This document shows positions 56,101-62,897 of a DNA stretch of 64,000 nt, one piece after another; the first letter of the stretch is position 1; each line of letters begins with the position of its first letter. The stretch is taken from contig CM056573.1 in NCBI GenBank assembly GCA_029721435.1, positions 121,731,447 through 121,795,446 on the forward strand. The letters are read 5' to 3'. The notes beneath the pieces were generated by a model. That model did not search any database. It was not told the DNA's origin and saw only the letters and a program-made list of their open reading frames with translations. A program made the translations under genes and the position numbers. Source of the DNA: Gymnothorax reevesii. Taxonomy: Eukaryota > Chordata > Actinopteri > Anguilliformes > Muraenidae.

Positions 56101-57103
56101 CTGCAATACATTTACATACAATACAAACACCTTTTTCAAGTCCTTCATTAGTATGGCAAAGCAATGAAGGCCTCGCTGGTTGTTTCAATCAAAGAAATGT
56201 GGAATAGCCTATGTGGAGACTGGAAATCTGATATTCCTTATTGATCACATAGCTCTGGCATATAAATATTTAATGACAGTGTTCCCGTTTAAGAACTTGT
56301 AAAGTAAGGAGGCGTCAGTTGGCAGATGTATAATGCTGCCTTCCTATGGGAATGCACTGGAATCTTGGAAAACTCTCAGCTTCCACATCAATCTTTTGCT
56401 TTTTAATTTGGCACAAAATATCAGGCCATGACTTGGCGACTTTTCTCGTCTTAGATTTTGCAAATGATTGGAGCAAGAAAAAGAAGCGAATAATTTGTTG
56501 CTGTTTAAACATCAGCCCCCTCGAAAAAATCCATCTTAGCCAGGAAGAATAAATTCTAACAATAAATAAAACCTCCTTCAAAAGGTGGTTATTTTTGCAT
56601 TTCCTGTAAAGCGTTGCAAAAATGCGGGACCAGGAAGTTTTTTTTCAGTGATAGTGCACTATTAAAAAAGTTATGAAAAGTTAAGTCACTCAAGATGGAT
56701 TGATCGAGCAGATAAGGTTATCCACAGCAGTGCCCTGTTAAAGCTGTTTCCTAAAAAGTATTAAAACCTCCATTAAACTCCAAATGTACTCACATGACAC
56801 AACAATGTTGTTGGAATGTATTTTTTTGTTTTGGCATGCTGAAAGTCTTAAGATTTTAAGAATTAAATCGCGATGGAGCGCTCCCCTTGGTGGTGTGTGC
56901 TGTGTGTTGCAGAGGTCGGACTCCCGCAGGAAGGGCGGTTCTGGAATCGTACCTCGGCTCGATGCCCCCCCTGCCTGCCCTGGTGTTGTCTCAGATGTAC
57001 ACAGGGGGAGAAGTCTTCCACTACCCCCCTGAAAAGCTTGTACAGTCCAAGGACGTCCTACAGTGGCTAAAGACTGTGGAGAACCGGCAAGAGCAGCCTG
57101 CAG
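19054..57103 (+). CDS. txndc16: TXNDC16 (ERp90) gene, 13 internal exons
   Basis: TXNDC16/ERp90 is a soluble ER-luminal member of the protein disulfide isomerase family. It is built of repeated thioredoxin-like folds and is reported to partner with the flavoprotein ERFAD. I recognise the family from conserved stretches in order, such as [55 protein letters not shown] and PPLPALVL. All thirteen exons have AG acceptors and GT donors, every junction phase agrees, and the joined 1710 nt have no stop. No CxxC redox motif occurs in any exon seen. The place where PDI proteins have WCGHC reads W-D-A-V-S, so this domain looks non-catalytic. The 5' exons (signal peptide, first domain) and the C-terminal exon(s) were not found in the window. 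Introns are very unequal: 12.4 and 8.5 kb at the 5' side, where repeats have accumulated, and 0.24-4.4 kb afterwards. The identification rests on remembered family sequence, not on a search. Confidence 0.93.
19145..20293. repeat. TXNDC16 intron with a hairpin-headed repeat
   Basis: At 19587-19615 a hairpin CCCCTC...GAGGGG opens a repeat, followed by a GTCTGTCTGTCTG run and low-complexity sequence to ~19800. The rest of the stretch is not assignable. No exon seen. Confidence 0.45.
20294..30930 (+). repeat. Higher-order tandem array, 4 units x 3 monomers
   Basis: Four head-to-tail units fill the intron: 20294-22994, 22995-25660, 25661-28346 and 28347-30930 (2.58-2.70 kb each). Each starts with a GC-rich hairpin head (AGGGCCCGAGCACC..., missing in unit 4 and shortened in unit 1) plus a TTC/ATT microsatellite, and ends GGGCCCTTTCAACGCTGCTT then GCAGCTTTAAT. 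Inside each are three ~0.9-kb monomers marked by AGGAAGTGAGCTATGAGC (20686, 21594, 22509 and equivalents). Other shared phrases are GGCTCTATAGCGCC, GTCTCTTGGTGCCATGACCT and GCAGCCCTCGCA. There is no coding content. I recall a similar abundant repeat in teleosts, ending in the same GCTTGCAGCTTTAAT phrase, but cannot name it. Confidence 0.9.
20359..20445. repeat. (ATT)n(CTT)n microsatellite of unit 1
   Basis: An (ATT)n run passes into (CTT)n in the head of the first array unit. Equivalent tracts lie at 23083-23143, 25748-25782 and 28345-28367. They create poly-Ile, poly-Asn and poly-Arg chance open frames on both strands. Confidence 0.9.
30931..31503. other. Intron 3' part before TXNDC16 exon at 31504
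   Basis: After a T-rich tract (30930-30945) this is unique-looking AT-rich intron sequence ending in the exon's acceptor. No feature recognised. Confidence 0.5.
31504..31660 (+). CDS. txndc16: TXNDC16 internal exon 2 of 13 seen
   Basis: The exon is 157 nt. The acceptor follows CTCCTGCAG (31495-31503) and the donor is GTAAGT at 31661. The first base completes the Gly codon left open by the previous exon, and the exon ends on a codon boundary. It includes [13 protein letters not shown] and [10 protein letters not shown], matching the FFHCK and MKAPLL landmarks of the family. It lies 0.6 kb after the tandem array that fills the preceding intron. Confidence 0.92.
31661..32249. other. Intron sequence, no recognised feature
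   Basis: AT-rich with T runs at 31860-31870 and 32094-32130 and a GTGAGGTGAGGTGAGG run at 32171. A Tc1-like terminal repeat begins at 32250. Confidence 0.5.
32727..32948 (+). pseudogene. THAP-domain fragment of the TTAA element
   Basis: One + frame gives [40 protein letters not shown] and DSFVNKG. This matches the middle and end of a THAP domain: F-LP-D, a Trp replaced by Phe, then C-x2-H in CTRHF. The N-terminal cysteine pair is in another frame or lost ([14 protein letters not shown]). Confidence 0.7.
33611..33730. repeat. Hairpin-headed repeat fragment
   Basis: GCTCGCCGGGACGAATAATG then TCCGGAGAGC forms a hairpin with stem CCGGGAC/GTCCGG. It is followed by ATTGTCGTACCCCCGGCG and a GTCCGCGTCCGTCCG run, as in the repeats at 7071, 15486 and 19587. 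Confidence 0.5.
33894..35009 (+). mobile_element. Harbinger-like insertion with 17-bp inverted ends
   Basis: GATCATACGGGTTCTAC at 33894-33910 pairs with the complement of GTAGAAGCCCGTACGATC at 34992-35009. The duplicated sequence at ~37180-37200 lacks the insert, so it acts as an empty-site reference (GGTTACTCCCGCATGTTAGT). Inside, the + frame 34334-34558 resembles the start of a Harbinger-type DDE transposase. The exact target duplication was not resolved. Confidence 0.6.
34337..34558 (+). pseudogene. N-terminal Harbinger-type transposase fragment
   Basis: The frame reads [20 protein letters not shown], then [13 protein letters not shown] and [10 protein letters not shown] before a stop. 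An Arg-rich start, then YW-KPWL-RR and a G-YD-L--EL helix, is what I recall from HARBI1-like proteins upstream of the DDE domain. The DDE part is absent. Confidence 0.5.
35027..35563. repeat. Direct repeat 1 of ~540 bp inside the THAP element
   Basis: It matches 37195-37730 in the same orientation. Shared phrases include AGTTCGCG at the start, AATATGTGGGCTAGCTCTCT, CACAAGCTATAA and GCTCCACATAAGCAAC near the end. An internal duplication of the element; non-coding. Confidence 0.8.
35790..36535. repeat. ~140-bp tandem repeat, five copies
   Basis: TAACTTTTGATTGGTCAGAG and variants start units near 35862, 36006, 36141, 36281 and 36427 (135-147 bp apart). Each continues with GGCCTTTGATACTTGACATG, GTATCCCTTGTCACAAGACC and a CATTTTTGACCTTGACCTT phrase. 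A GTCTGTCTGTCTG run precedes it (35790-35835). Non-coding. Confidence 0.88.
37195..37730. repeat. Direct repeat 2 of ~540 bp inside the THAP element
   Basis: Partner of 35027-35563. Its left flank (GATTGGTTACTCCCGCATG) corresponds to the left flank of the Harbinger-like insertion, which shows that the insertion came after the duplication or was lost from this copy. Confidence 0.8.
39813..40131. other. Intron end before TXNDC16 exon at 40132
   Basis: Unique-looking intron sequence, no feature other than the pyrimidine-rich acceptor TCATCCCCCTCAG. Confidence 0.5.
40132..40298 (+). CDS. txndc16: TXNDC16 internal exon 3 of 13 seen
   Basis: The exon is 167 nt. The acceptor is TCCCCCTCAG and the donor GTCAGT at 40299. 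It reads [20 protein letters not shown] then VLFLFTQKN, a hydrophobic beta strand, and ends GLVLISR with the Arg codon split. The intron immediately downstream begins a ~65-bp minisatellite whose first unit includes the donor. Confidence 0.92.
40299..40690. repeat. ~65-bp minisatellite starting at an exon donor
   Basis: Six diverged units of the type TCAGTACCAGCAGAGGGCAC ... GGAGCT ... TTAGTTATTTATTATGTTT start near 40300, 40367, 40430, 40494, 40560 and 40628. The first overlaps the splice donor of the exon ending at 40298. It fills most of the 478-bp intron. Confidence 0.75.
40777..40837 (+). CDS. txndc16: TXNDC16 internal exon 4 of 13 seen
   Basis: This short exon of 61 nt follows a T/C-rich acceptor (40741-40776) ending GGGGCAG and is closed by GTGGGT. 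It completes the split Arg codon and encodes [20 protein letters not shown], ending on a codon boundary. The family has a similar short exon at this place. The sequence is less conserved than its neighbours, but phase and length fit. Confidence 0.85.
40838..42474. other. Intron sequence, no recognised gene
   Basis: AT-rich non-coding stretch with short unremarkable open frames. I see no exon consistent with the fixed phases of the flanking exons, which join directly. Confidence 0.5.
42475..42586. mobile_element. 112-bp MITE with 20-bp inverted ends
   Basis: TACATTTCCCAAAAGCACAG at 42475-42494 is the exact complement of CTGTGCTTTTGGGAAATGTA at 42567-42586. I recall the TTTCCCAAAAGC end from a common small fish repeat. 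No coding content; target duplication not clear. Confidence 0.8.
42903..44870 (-). mobile_element. Tc1-like transposon remnant with internal insertion
   Basis: TA flanks (42901-42902, 44871-44872). The left end AATAAGTATTGAACGCGTCA is found inverted at the right (TGACGCGTTCAATACTTATT), continuing through ATTTTTCTCAGTAAATATAT. Right-hand sequence (44466-44800) holds minus-strand transposase pieces: [20 protein letters not shown] then [19 protein letters not shown]. The reading is broken, and most of the transposase is missing. An unrelated ~1.3-kb block (43122-44465) interrupts it. Confidence 0.85.
43122..44465. mobile_element. Unclassified ~1.3-kb insertion (possible solo LTR)
   Basis: It sits between two parts of the Tc1-like element. 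It begins TGTTACGACTCGGCTCAAAA, then GCCGTAACG, which makes a hairpin (CGGCT/AGCCG and GTTA/TAAC). It is A-rich on the + strand and ends after a run of A (44397-44412) and a CACACCCCACACACG stretch. It holds open frames without recognisable motifs. Start TG and lack of genes are compatible with a solo LTR, but no matching CA end or target duplication was found. Confidence 0.4.
44871..45266. other. Intron end before exon at 45267
   Basis: No feature recognised except the acceptor tract. Confidence 0.5.
45267..45390 (+). CDS. txndc16: TXNDC16 internal exon 5 of 13 seen, with acidic run
   Basis: The exon is 124 nt. The acceptor is TTTTCTAACAG and the donor GTAAAA. It starts [19 protein letters not shown], typical of the helix that closes a thioredoxin-like unit, then runs into a strongly acidic stretch ([13 protein letters not shown]) that probably forms a flexible linker before the next domain. 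It ends with the first base of an Asp codon completed by the next exon. Confidence 0.92.
45391..46877. other. Intron sequence with CA-rich tract
   Basis: An irregular ACACA/CGCG tract lies at 46540-46612 and T runs at 46160-46180. No gene or transposon was recognised. Confidence 0.5.
46878..47024 (+). CDS. txndc16: TXNDC16 internal exon 6 of 13 seen
   Basis: The exon is 147 nt. The acceptor is CCTGTGTTCAG and the donor GTGAGT at 47025. It encodes [17 protein letters not shown], then [15 protein letters not shown] and HTAVLFFVS. This is the start of a thioredoxin fold: the TxDTF helix entry, then the central beta strand. The last base begins the Trp codon that sits where PDI active sites begin WCGHC. 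Confidence 0.95.
47266..47325 (+). CDS. txndc16: TXNDC16 internal exon 7 of 13 seen
   Basis: The exon is 60 nt, between acceptor GAATTCTAG and donor GTAAGG. It completes Trp and reads [20 protein letters not shown]. This helix follows the thioredoxin active-site position, and both active-site cysteines are absent (W-D-A-V-S). The 241-bp intron before it is the smallest in view. It ends one base into the next codon. Confidence 0.95.
47822..49455 (+). mobile_element. Tc1-like transposon with broken transposase
   Basis: TA flanks (47820-47821, 49456-49457). The left end CAGTATCTCGCAAAAGTGAG pairs with the complement of CTCACTTTAGTGAGAGACTG. The + strand transposase starts near 48222 ([19 protein letters not shown]) and is frameshifted. 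48656-48906 reads [13 protein letters not shown], then [15 protein letters not shown], and after a slip [15 protein letters not shown] and [19 protein letters not shown]. The DDE-type catalytic positions (D in WSDE, D in HDN, E in IEHLW) are visible but in different frames. Confidence 0.9.
49456..49678. repeat. Short GCTTTATGTC repeats running into an acceptor
   Basis: CTGCTTTATGTCC and variants occur four times (about 49496, 49608, 49632, 49663). The last one, GCTTTATGTCTGCAG, forms the acceptor of the TXNDC16 exon at 49679. Confidence 0.6.
49679..49847 (+). CDS. txndc16: TXNDC16 internal exon 8 of 13 seen
   Basis: The exon is 169 nt, after ATGTCTGCAG and before GTGAGT. It encodes [20 protein letters not shown], then [11 protein letters not shown] with the thioredoxin cis-proline (FP), and YRGMLGN. 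The two cysteines are spaced C-x5-C, not CxxC. The intron before it holds a 1.63-kb Tc1-like element and a short repeat that overlaps this acceptor. Confidence 0.95.
49848..51591. repeat. Intron with a repeat block at ~50010-50490
   Basis: After a T run (50007-50021) sequence contains GGCGTCCATCGTCCATCTGTC and later TGACCTTGAGTGACCTTGAA, reminiscent of the hairpin-headed and 140-bp repeats elsewhere. The rest (50500-51591) shows nothing recognisable. Confidence 0.4.
51592..51728 (+). CDS. txndc16: TXNDC16 internal exon 9 of 13 seen
   Basis: The exon is 137 nt. The acceptor is GTGATCAACAG and the donor is the less usual GTTTGC. It encodes [20 protein letters not shown], then [15 protein letters not shown], corresponding to the start of the next thioredoxin-like unit (VLGLFSP in relatives). 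Codons are split at both ends and agree with neighbours. Confidence 0.9.
51729..52586. other. Intron with poly-C and CT-rich tracts
   Basis: A C run (52087-52098) and a 100-bp CT tract (52485-52586) lie here; the latter serves as polypyrimidine tract for the exon at 52587. No gene. Confidence 0.6.
52587..52671 (+). CDS. txndc16: TXNDC16 internal exon 10 of 13 seen
   Basis: The exon is 85 nt. It is preceded by a long CT-rich tract (52485-52586) ending TCTCACAG and followed by GTACTT. It encodes [20 protein letters not shown] then SSPQAQRW, with the Trp codon split across the junction. The non-consensus donor still keeps the frame. Confidence 0.9.
52785..53120 (+). mobile_element. tRNA-derived SINE (degenerate)
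   Basis: GGGTTGGCTCGCTCGATTAAGG resembles a pol III A box and, about 40 bases later, GGTTCGATCCCC matches the B box almost exactly. A non-tRNA body follows. There is no proper tRNA cloverleaf closure, so it is read as a SINE head, not a tRNA gene. The 3' limit is approximate. Confidence 0.55.
53456..53594 (+). CDS. txndc16: TXNDC16 internal exon 11 of 13 seen
   Basis: The exon is 139 nt, between TCTCTTCACAG and GTGAGT. It encodes [16 protein letters not shown], then [21 protein letters not shown] sequence (read [19 protein letters not shown]). LPAMLVSR is the strand around the expected cis-proline of a thioredoxin-like unit. It ends on a codon boundary. Confidence 0.93.
53595..55539. other. 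Intron sequence with one fish-repeat fragment
   Basis: At 54640-54685 ATTACATTAGTTATTTAGCA then GATGCTTTTATC matches a short phrase common in teleost repeats. The remainder is unassigned AT-rich intron. Confidence 0.45.
55540..55721 (+). CDS. txndc16: TXNDC16 internal exon 12 of 13 seen
   Basis: The exon is 182 nt, after TTCCTCTAG and before GTGAGT. It begins [20 protein letters not shown], one of the best-conserved stretches of the family, then [11 protein letters not shown] and a charged helix, and ends LPCWIHL with the Leu codon split. The base composition is more GC-rich than the surrounding intron, as expected for coding sequence. Confidence 0.95.
55722..56912. other. Intron sequence, no recognised feature
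   Basis: AT-rich; no exon compatible with the flanking phases and no transposon ends seen. Confidence 0.5.
56913..57103 (+). CDS. txndc16: TXNDC16 internal exon 13 of 13 seen
   Basis: The exon is 191 nt. The acceptor is TGTGTGTTGCAG and the donor GTTAGC. It encodes [20 protein letters not shown], then [20 protein letters not shown] and [14 protein letters not shown], the end of the last thioredoxin-like domain. It leaves a codon open, so at least one more exon (linker and C-terminus) is required. I found none with matching sequence to 64000. Confidence 0.94.
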
Positions 57104-57431
57104 GTTAGCACCGATACTTTAGTTTAGCGCTCATCAGCCCGTATAGTGGAGATGTCCTGTAGGCTTTCTCTCCGACCCTCATAAAGCACACCTCATTTAA
57201 GAGCTGGAGCAGGACTGCTAAGCCTGTTCCTGGAGATAGACCATCCCGTTGACTTTTACATCACCCCAAGTGAATCCATTTGGAAAAAGTAATAATAGGC
57301 TTTCCATATGGTATCTTAAGCTAGTATCATTAAGACCATCCTCTGTAATATTTTATCTTAGAATCGATGATGTACTATTTATTGTTAATCTGGCTTTCCT
57401 TCACATATCTTCCACACATCAGACATAGCTA

Positions 57432-58836
57432 CAGTGCTGTGAAGAAGTATTTGACCCTTCCTCATTTCTTATTTTTTTGCATATTCGTGACACGTAAATA
57501 TTTCAGATTATCAAACAAATTTTAATACTAGACAAAGATAGCCTGAGTAGATACAAAATGCTGTTTTTGAATGATGATTTCATTTATTGAGGGAAAAAGC
57601 TATCCAAACCTACCTGGCCCAATGTGAAAAAGTAATTGCCCACTCTCCATTTTGGCCCACTCTTCTTTCCAGAATTGTTTTAATTCAGCCACATTGGTGG
57701 ATTTTCGAGCATGAACAGCCTTTTCAAGGCCATGCCACAGCATCTCAATCGGATTTTAGTCCGGACTTTGACTAGAGCACTCTAAAACCTTCATTTTATT
57801 TTTTTTCAAGCCATTCAGAGGTAGACTTAGTGTGTTTCGGATCATTGTCCTGCTGCATAACCCAAGTGTGCTTGAGCTTGATGTCACGAACTGAGGGTTG
57901 GACATTCTCCTTCAGGATTTGGTAGAGAGCAGAATTCATGATTCCATCAATTATGACAAGTTGCCCAGGTCCTTAAGCAGCAAAGCAGCCCCAGACCATC
58001 ACACGACCACCACCACCACGTTTGACTGTTGGTATGATCTGTTTTGAAATGCTGTGTTAGTTTTAGGCCAGATGTAACAGGATGTTCTGCTTTTGTATTG
58101 TCAGTCCACAGAATATTTCCTAAAATTCTTGGGGATCATCAAGATCTTAGCAAATGTGAGAAGAGCCTTAGTGTTCTTTTTGGTCTGCAGTGGTTTTCGC
58201 CTTGGAACTCTCCCTTGGATGCCATTTTTGCCCAGTTTCTTTCTTATTGTTGAATCATGAATGCTGATTTTAACTGAGGCAAGTGAGGCCTGTAGTTCTC
58301 TACATGTTGTTCTGGGTTCTTTTGTGACCTCATGGATGAGTCGTTGATGCGCTCTTGGAGTGATTTTGGTAGGCCGGCCACTCTCGGGAAGGTTCACCAC
58401 CAAGTTTTCTCAATTTTGTGGATAATTGCTCTCGCCTTGGTTTGCTGGTGTCCCAAAGCCTTAGAAATGGCTTTGTAATCCTTTCCAGACTGATGGATGT
58501 AAATGATTTTGATTCTCATCTGTTCTTGAATTTATTTAGACTGCGGCATGATGTGTTGCTTTTTGAGACCTTTTAGCCTACTTCACTTTGTCAGACAGAT
58601 TCTATTTAAGTGATTTCAGGACTGGCAGTAATCAGGCCTGGGTGTTGCTTGTGAAATTGAACTAATTTTTTTAGCATTATCAATCATTGTTTAAAAACTG
58701 CATTTTGTATTTACTTTGGTTATTTTTGTCTAGCAATGAAATTTGTTTGATGATCTGAAACCTTTAAGTGTGACAAATATGACAAAAAATACAAACAAGA
58801 AATCAGGAAGGGGGGAAATACTTTTTCACAGCACTG
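57432..58836 (-). mobile_element. Tc1-like transposon, near full length, transposase broken
   Basis: TA flanks (57430-57431, 58837-58838) with inverted ends CAGTGCTGTGAAGAAGTATT and complement of AAATACTTTTTCACAGCACTG. At 1405 bp it has the usual length for the class. The minus-strand transposase is readable as RPTKITPRAHQRLIHEVTKE, IRKKLGKNGIQGRVPRRKPL (58400-58180) and on to the C-terminal [15 protein letters not shown] region near 57720-57600, with stops. It is the same family as the element at 32250-39812. Confidence 0.9.
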
Positions 58837-60164
58837 TATGCCTGATGCCACTGTGAAATAACATCTGAAGGAAGGAGGGTGTAGTTTAGTTAATTCACAA
58901 ATTCTTTCCTCCTCCCACCCTTCTGCCTTTCCTCCACAATCTTTCTGATGTGTGGGGCAAATGCTGGAAAAGGCAGAAAGGTTGTGAAGGATAACCCATT
59001 AATAAGAGCCCCTTGTGGTCTCATGGAAGTGCTAATAAGTCAGATGTGCCTGCCAGGTTAAGGTTGAAATGAAACCTTAAAACTCGTTGGTCTCCAAGAA
59101 CAGGAGCTTTTGCTTTCCTTTCTCCAACTGTCTTGTGGTGTTACACGGTTTAAGTGTTACATGGTTTGTCTGTTTGTCTGCGCTCGGAAGCCACATCAGC
59201 CTGCACTCTGGATATTCCTCATCATGAAATGTGTTTCTCCTTCTATGTTATGACTCCCTCCCCAACAAAATAATTATTTTTCTTTTGTCGTATGAGTCTG
59301 CCTGCATTACTCCCTCTTACTCATTGCTCATACTCTACCAATCAGAAGTTTGAGATCATTTTAATCATTTTACATATGTTTTCATTCTTCATTTTGGTAG
59401 AATATAAGCAATTGTAACTCATGTACATTATCTCAAATGGCGCAAGGCAAGAGGAGAAAAAGGATCTATTTCAGTGTATAGTGTCCTAAATTTTGGAGTT
59501 GATAAAAAATTTGTATTTGGCAAAATAAACAGGTAAACCATTTATTTTTATTTTCTAACAAAGACCATAAAAACATCTTTGAGAAACCACAAGGGCAGCA
59601 TATCCTTTCGAACTTCCTGAGTAGGTGTATCTGTGCAAGAATCGGAACGTTACGTTAGTCAACTATCACAACGAAAAGGTCATTAGGGGAAAAGGTTGCC
59701 ACTTTGATCTGCTTAAGATTAAGATGGCATTTAAATTGCTCTCTCTGATGCTTAAAATTGTTGGTGTGCTAAAACTATTGACTGGTTGTGTATGTATACT
59801 CCTTGAATATAGCCTTGATAGCTAAGTTTCATGCACCTGTCATGTAAATATTGTACAGTAATCCTCAGGTGTAGACAAAGGAAGCGGTTTGTCGACTGGG
59901 CACCTGTGTTAAATGCATTATCTTATGCTGTTAGCCAATATAAACATGTATATGAATTAAGAGCGTTGAGCAACTGCTGTTCATGTGCATAATATTACTG
60001 GCATTTAGCATCGAGAGTGGCTTGCAACACAAAGTGCATTTATTTCTTCTTTTCAGTTCTCTTGACAAAGACCCCTGAACATTTAACTTTTGGCCTTAAT
60101 TATTTCCCCCTAACAAAGTCGGCGACTATGGATTCAGGGTTTTCGTTTCCACTGCCGCTGCATT
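58837..60164. other. Downstream intron or intergenic DNA, no recognised feature
   Basis: No further TXNDC16 exon seen and no clear repeat boundary. AT-rich. Confidence 0.4.
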
Positions 60165-60670
60165 CACAGAGACTTTCTTGTGGACGCTCCACAGGCCAGA
60201 AATTTCAACCAATTCCTTTGACATTTGGTGTGGGCATAGTTTATGGTTAGGTGGACACCTATGGATTTTGGTTGCCATGGCAACAGCATTGGCTGACTAA
60301 ACCACAATTTCATGCTGGAACATTGCCTCCCTTGAGATACTCTTGTGGATGCTCTTCAGGCCACAAATTTTATCCTTTCATCTCATTCCTTTATTTAATG
60401 TGGGCATAGGTTATGGTTGGGTCATGACACTTATGCATTTTGGTTGCCATGGGAACAGAATTGGCCAAACGGTGCACATTTTCATGCTGAAAAATGTTGC
60501 GTCTCTCGAGATTTTCTTGTGAATGCTCTACAGGCCACACATTTCTCCTAATTCCTTTGATATTTGGTGTGGGCATAGGGTATGGTTAGGTCAGGACATC
60601 TATTGATTTTAGGCGCCATGGCAATATAATTGGCCCAATTAAGCACAATTTCTTGCTTAAAGTTGTGACA
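60165..60670. repeat. ~170-bp tandem repeat, three copies
   Basis: Units begin GACTTTCTTGTGGACGCTCC (60171), GATACTCTTGTGGATGCTCT (60336) and GATTTTCTTGTGAATGCTCT (60510). Each continues ACAGGCCA, GGTGTGGGCATAG.TTATGG, TTTTGGTTGCCATGG and CACAATTTCATGCT. Non-coding. Confidence 0.8.
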
Positions 60671-61750
60671 TTTTCTACAAAATTTGAAAAGGGCAAAAGC
60701 AGGCACTTGGGAGGGGGGTTATACCCATGCGATCGCAGGTGACCAAACTTCCTAGTTTCATTTAGTTTCAGTAAGCATACACTTCAGTAATAGTCCAATG
60801 CGGACCATTGTCTTTGAAAGTCCATATATTAATGTATTTCCATATATTCACAAATTCCAATATTTATTCTCTGCAAGTCTGCACTTAAATAAGAACAACT
60901 TATCATTTAGTTAGGAGGGCATCCTTGATTCTTAAAAATATAGTTTTATGCCTCATTTGTATCTTTCATGTAGAAAATTATCCTCTCAAAGTTCTACAGA
61001 GTGGGATAAAAGTCAAGGTATAACAAAATGGGGAGAAATTGTATATGTCAGTGGTAACTTGTGTTATTCGAGCAAGCAGAGGTTTTGTGTAGTCAAATCT
61101 GAGCAACTCATGTAAGTGTACAATCCTGGACTAAAACTTTGAGCCCCAACATGGTAAGATAATAAGATTTCAATGGCTTTATAATAAATCAGTCATCAGA
61201 AAATTAGTGAAGATTAGATGAATGCACTCCTTGTTACAAATTGTTAGAATGAGAGCCATTCGCAAATCACAGTAAGCCAAATTGGCCACTTTTTTCTGTG
61301 GAAAACTTATATTCTACGGAACTTTTAATGGCTCTGTCAGGTGACTGTTTAGAGTCCGGCTGCGTGGACTGAGTAACAGGAAGGCTTGGCTTGACGTCTT
61401 TGAAAGGGTTGATCCAAGGTCATTAACCGGGATGTCAAGCTGAATTACCGAAATCTGCAGGCAGGCCCGTGTTTTTGACCTGGGTTGTAGGAGTGTCCAG
61501 AAGAAGCCACTCGCTAGGACCGCAAACTGGGAAGAAATTCCCTAATAAATTGTTCTTTAAAAGGGCAATAAGCGGAAATGCATCATTTCTATATTGAAGG
61601 AATTAAAAATCGCTATGTGAAGAATGAGAGGTGTAATTTCATCTGGAGTATAGCAGGACGTCACACACCCGCTTTCTGTGTTGATCTCCAGCCCATTGTT
61701 TACAAGCCTGATCCGGCTGCGTGTTCATGTATGTACATGTGAATCGCCGC
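60671..61750. other. No recognised feature
   Basis: AT-rich with no gene, exon or repeat that I can support. Confidence 0.4.
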
Positions 61751-61879
61751 CTCCTCCTTCCTGAGAATGCATTCATACAGCCACTGACTAGTGGCAGCGC
61801 GTATTTCTTAGAAAGCAAAATGTCAGAGAGCGGAACAAAATATCACCTGAAGATGAGCAGGATCCGAAATAACGGTCGT

Positions 61880-62016
61880 TGGCGAAGAAGTTGTCGGATA
61901 AAGAAAGGGACAGAATCTGGATTAATATTGGCCTTGCATTTCCAAGGTGGAGAGCACTGCGAGAGCTAAAAGGGTTACAAATTGACTCGGAGCTAGCTCT
62001 TCTTCTCCTGGACAGG
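61880..62016 (+). pseudogene. Transposon-type coding segment ending at a splice donor
   Basis: One frame reads RSLAKKLSDKERDRIWINIG, then LAFPRWRALRELKGLQIDSE and LALLLLDR, and then meets GTATGT, a good donor. The pattern INIG-AFPRWR-L---KGL--D-ELA-FLLD is one I associate with proteins of fish DNA transposons with THAP domains. There is a stop just upstream (TAA at ~61870) in this frame. No TIRs were placed. It may be an exon of a degraded element or a domesticated fragment. Confidence 0.5.
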
Positions 62017-62893
62017 TATGTAACAACATAGTCAAATGTCTGCTTTAATTAGTGTTACAGTAACGTTAGGCACATGTCCCTATGTCAATTCAATTAAATT
62101 TAATGTTAGAATAGTGACATGGGTTAATGTCTGGAGCTTCAGTTGTTAGCGGCTCGGTCCCAGCAAGTTGTGTTTGGTGAGTAGCCCGGCAGCCAGCTAA
62201 CATTTGCAATTGGCGCAAATCCACAGTTTTGTGAGCATTTCAGGTTCGATGTACTAAGTAAGAACGCTGCGGAAACTTAAACTGGCCCGTCATTCTGCCG
62301 AATTGCAGAAGTCGAGGAAGGTTTGGCTAATGACAAACTGTTTTAGCCTACAAGCAGTGCACAACCGCAAACCGAGCAGTGAAACGATTTCACCTTTTGC
62401 CCTTTAAGTTAGAGAGAACTTCACACCAAGGACGGAACAGAACAATCCAGCAAAGGAAAGATATGGACCAGGAACTTAAATTCATACAACAACAAACTAC
62501 AGGACACTGGTGAGAGCAGGAGAACAAAAGAAAAGGCAAAGCTCAAAACAGTAATTAAATGTGAGAACCAAGGAAGGAAAATGAAAGAGAAACTCATATG
62601 AATGGCTGTATTTTGGGGGACAATAAAAAGAGACACTCAGGCATGACACTCCTGAGACCTTCTCTGCCTCCCTTTGCTCGTTAACTTTCTTTGCTATGAA
62701 CTGTTTGGGGTCATATGCTGGAAACTGCCTGATTGTGAAATTGAGTCAATTCATTCTTTGGAGTACAGGAGAACATTGCAGACAGAAAGACTTGCTTGCC
62801 ATTATTTAAAAGTTATTCATTGAAGGAATGATCAGACGCTATTTTTCAGCTCCTCTTTCTGTATAAAGCAGTCTGCAATTTTACCCACAAGGC
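62017..62893. other. No recognised feature
   Basis: Follows the donor-like GTATGT at 62017. The stretch 62400-62640 is purine-rich. No motif supports a gene. Confidence 0.4.
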
Positions 62894-62897
62894 TTAA

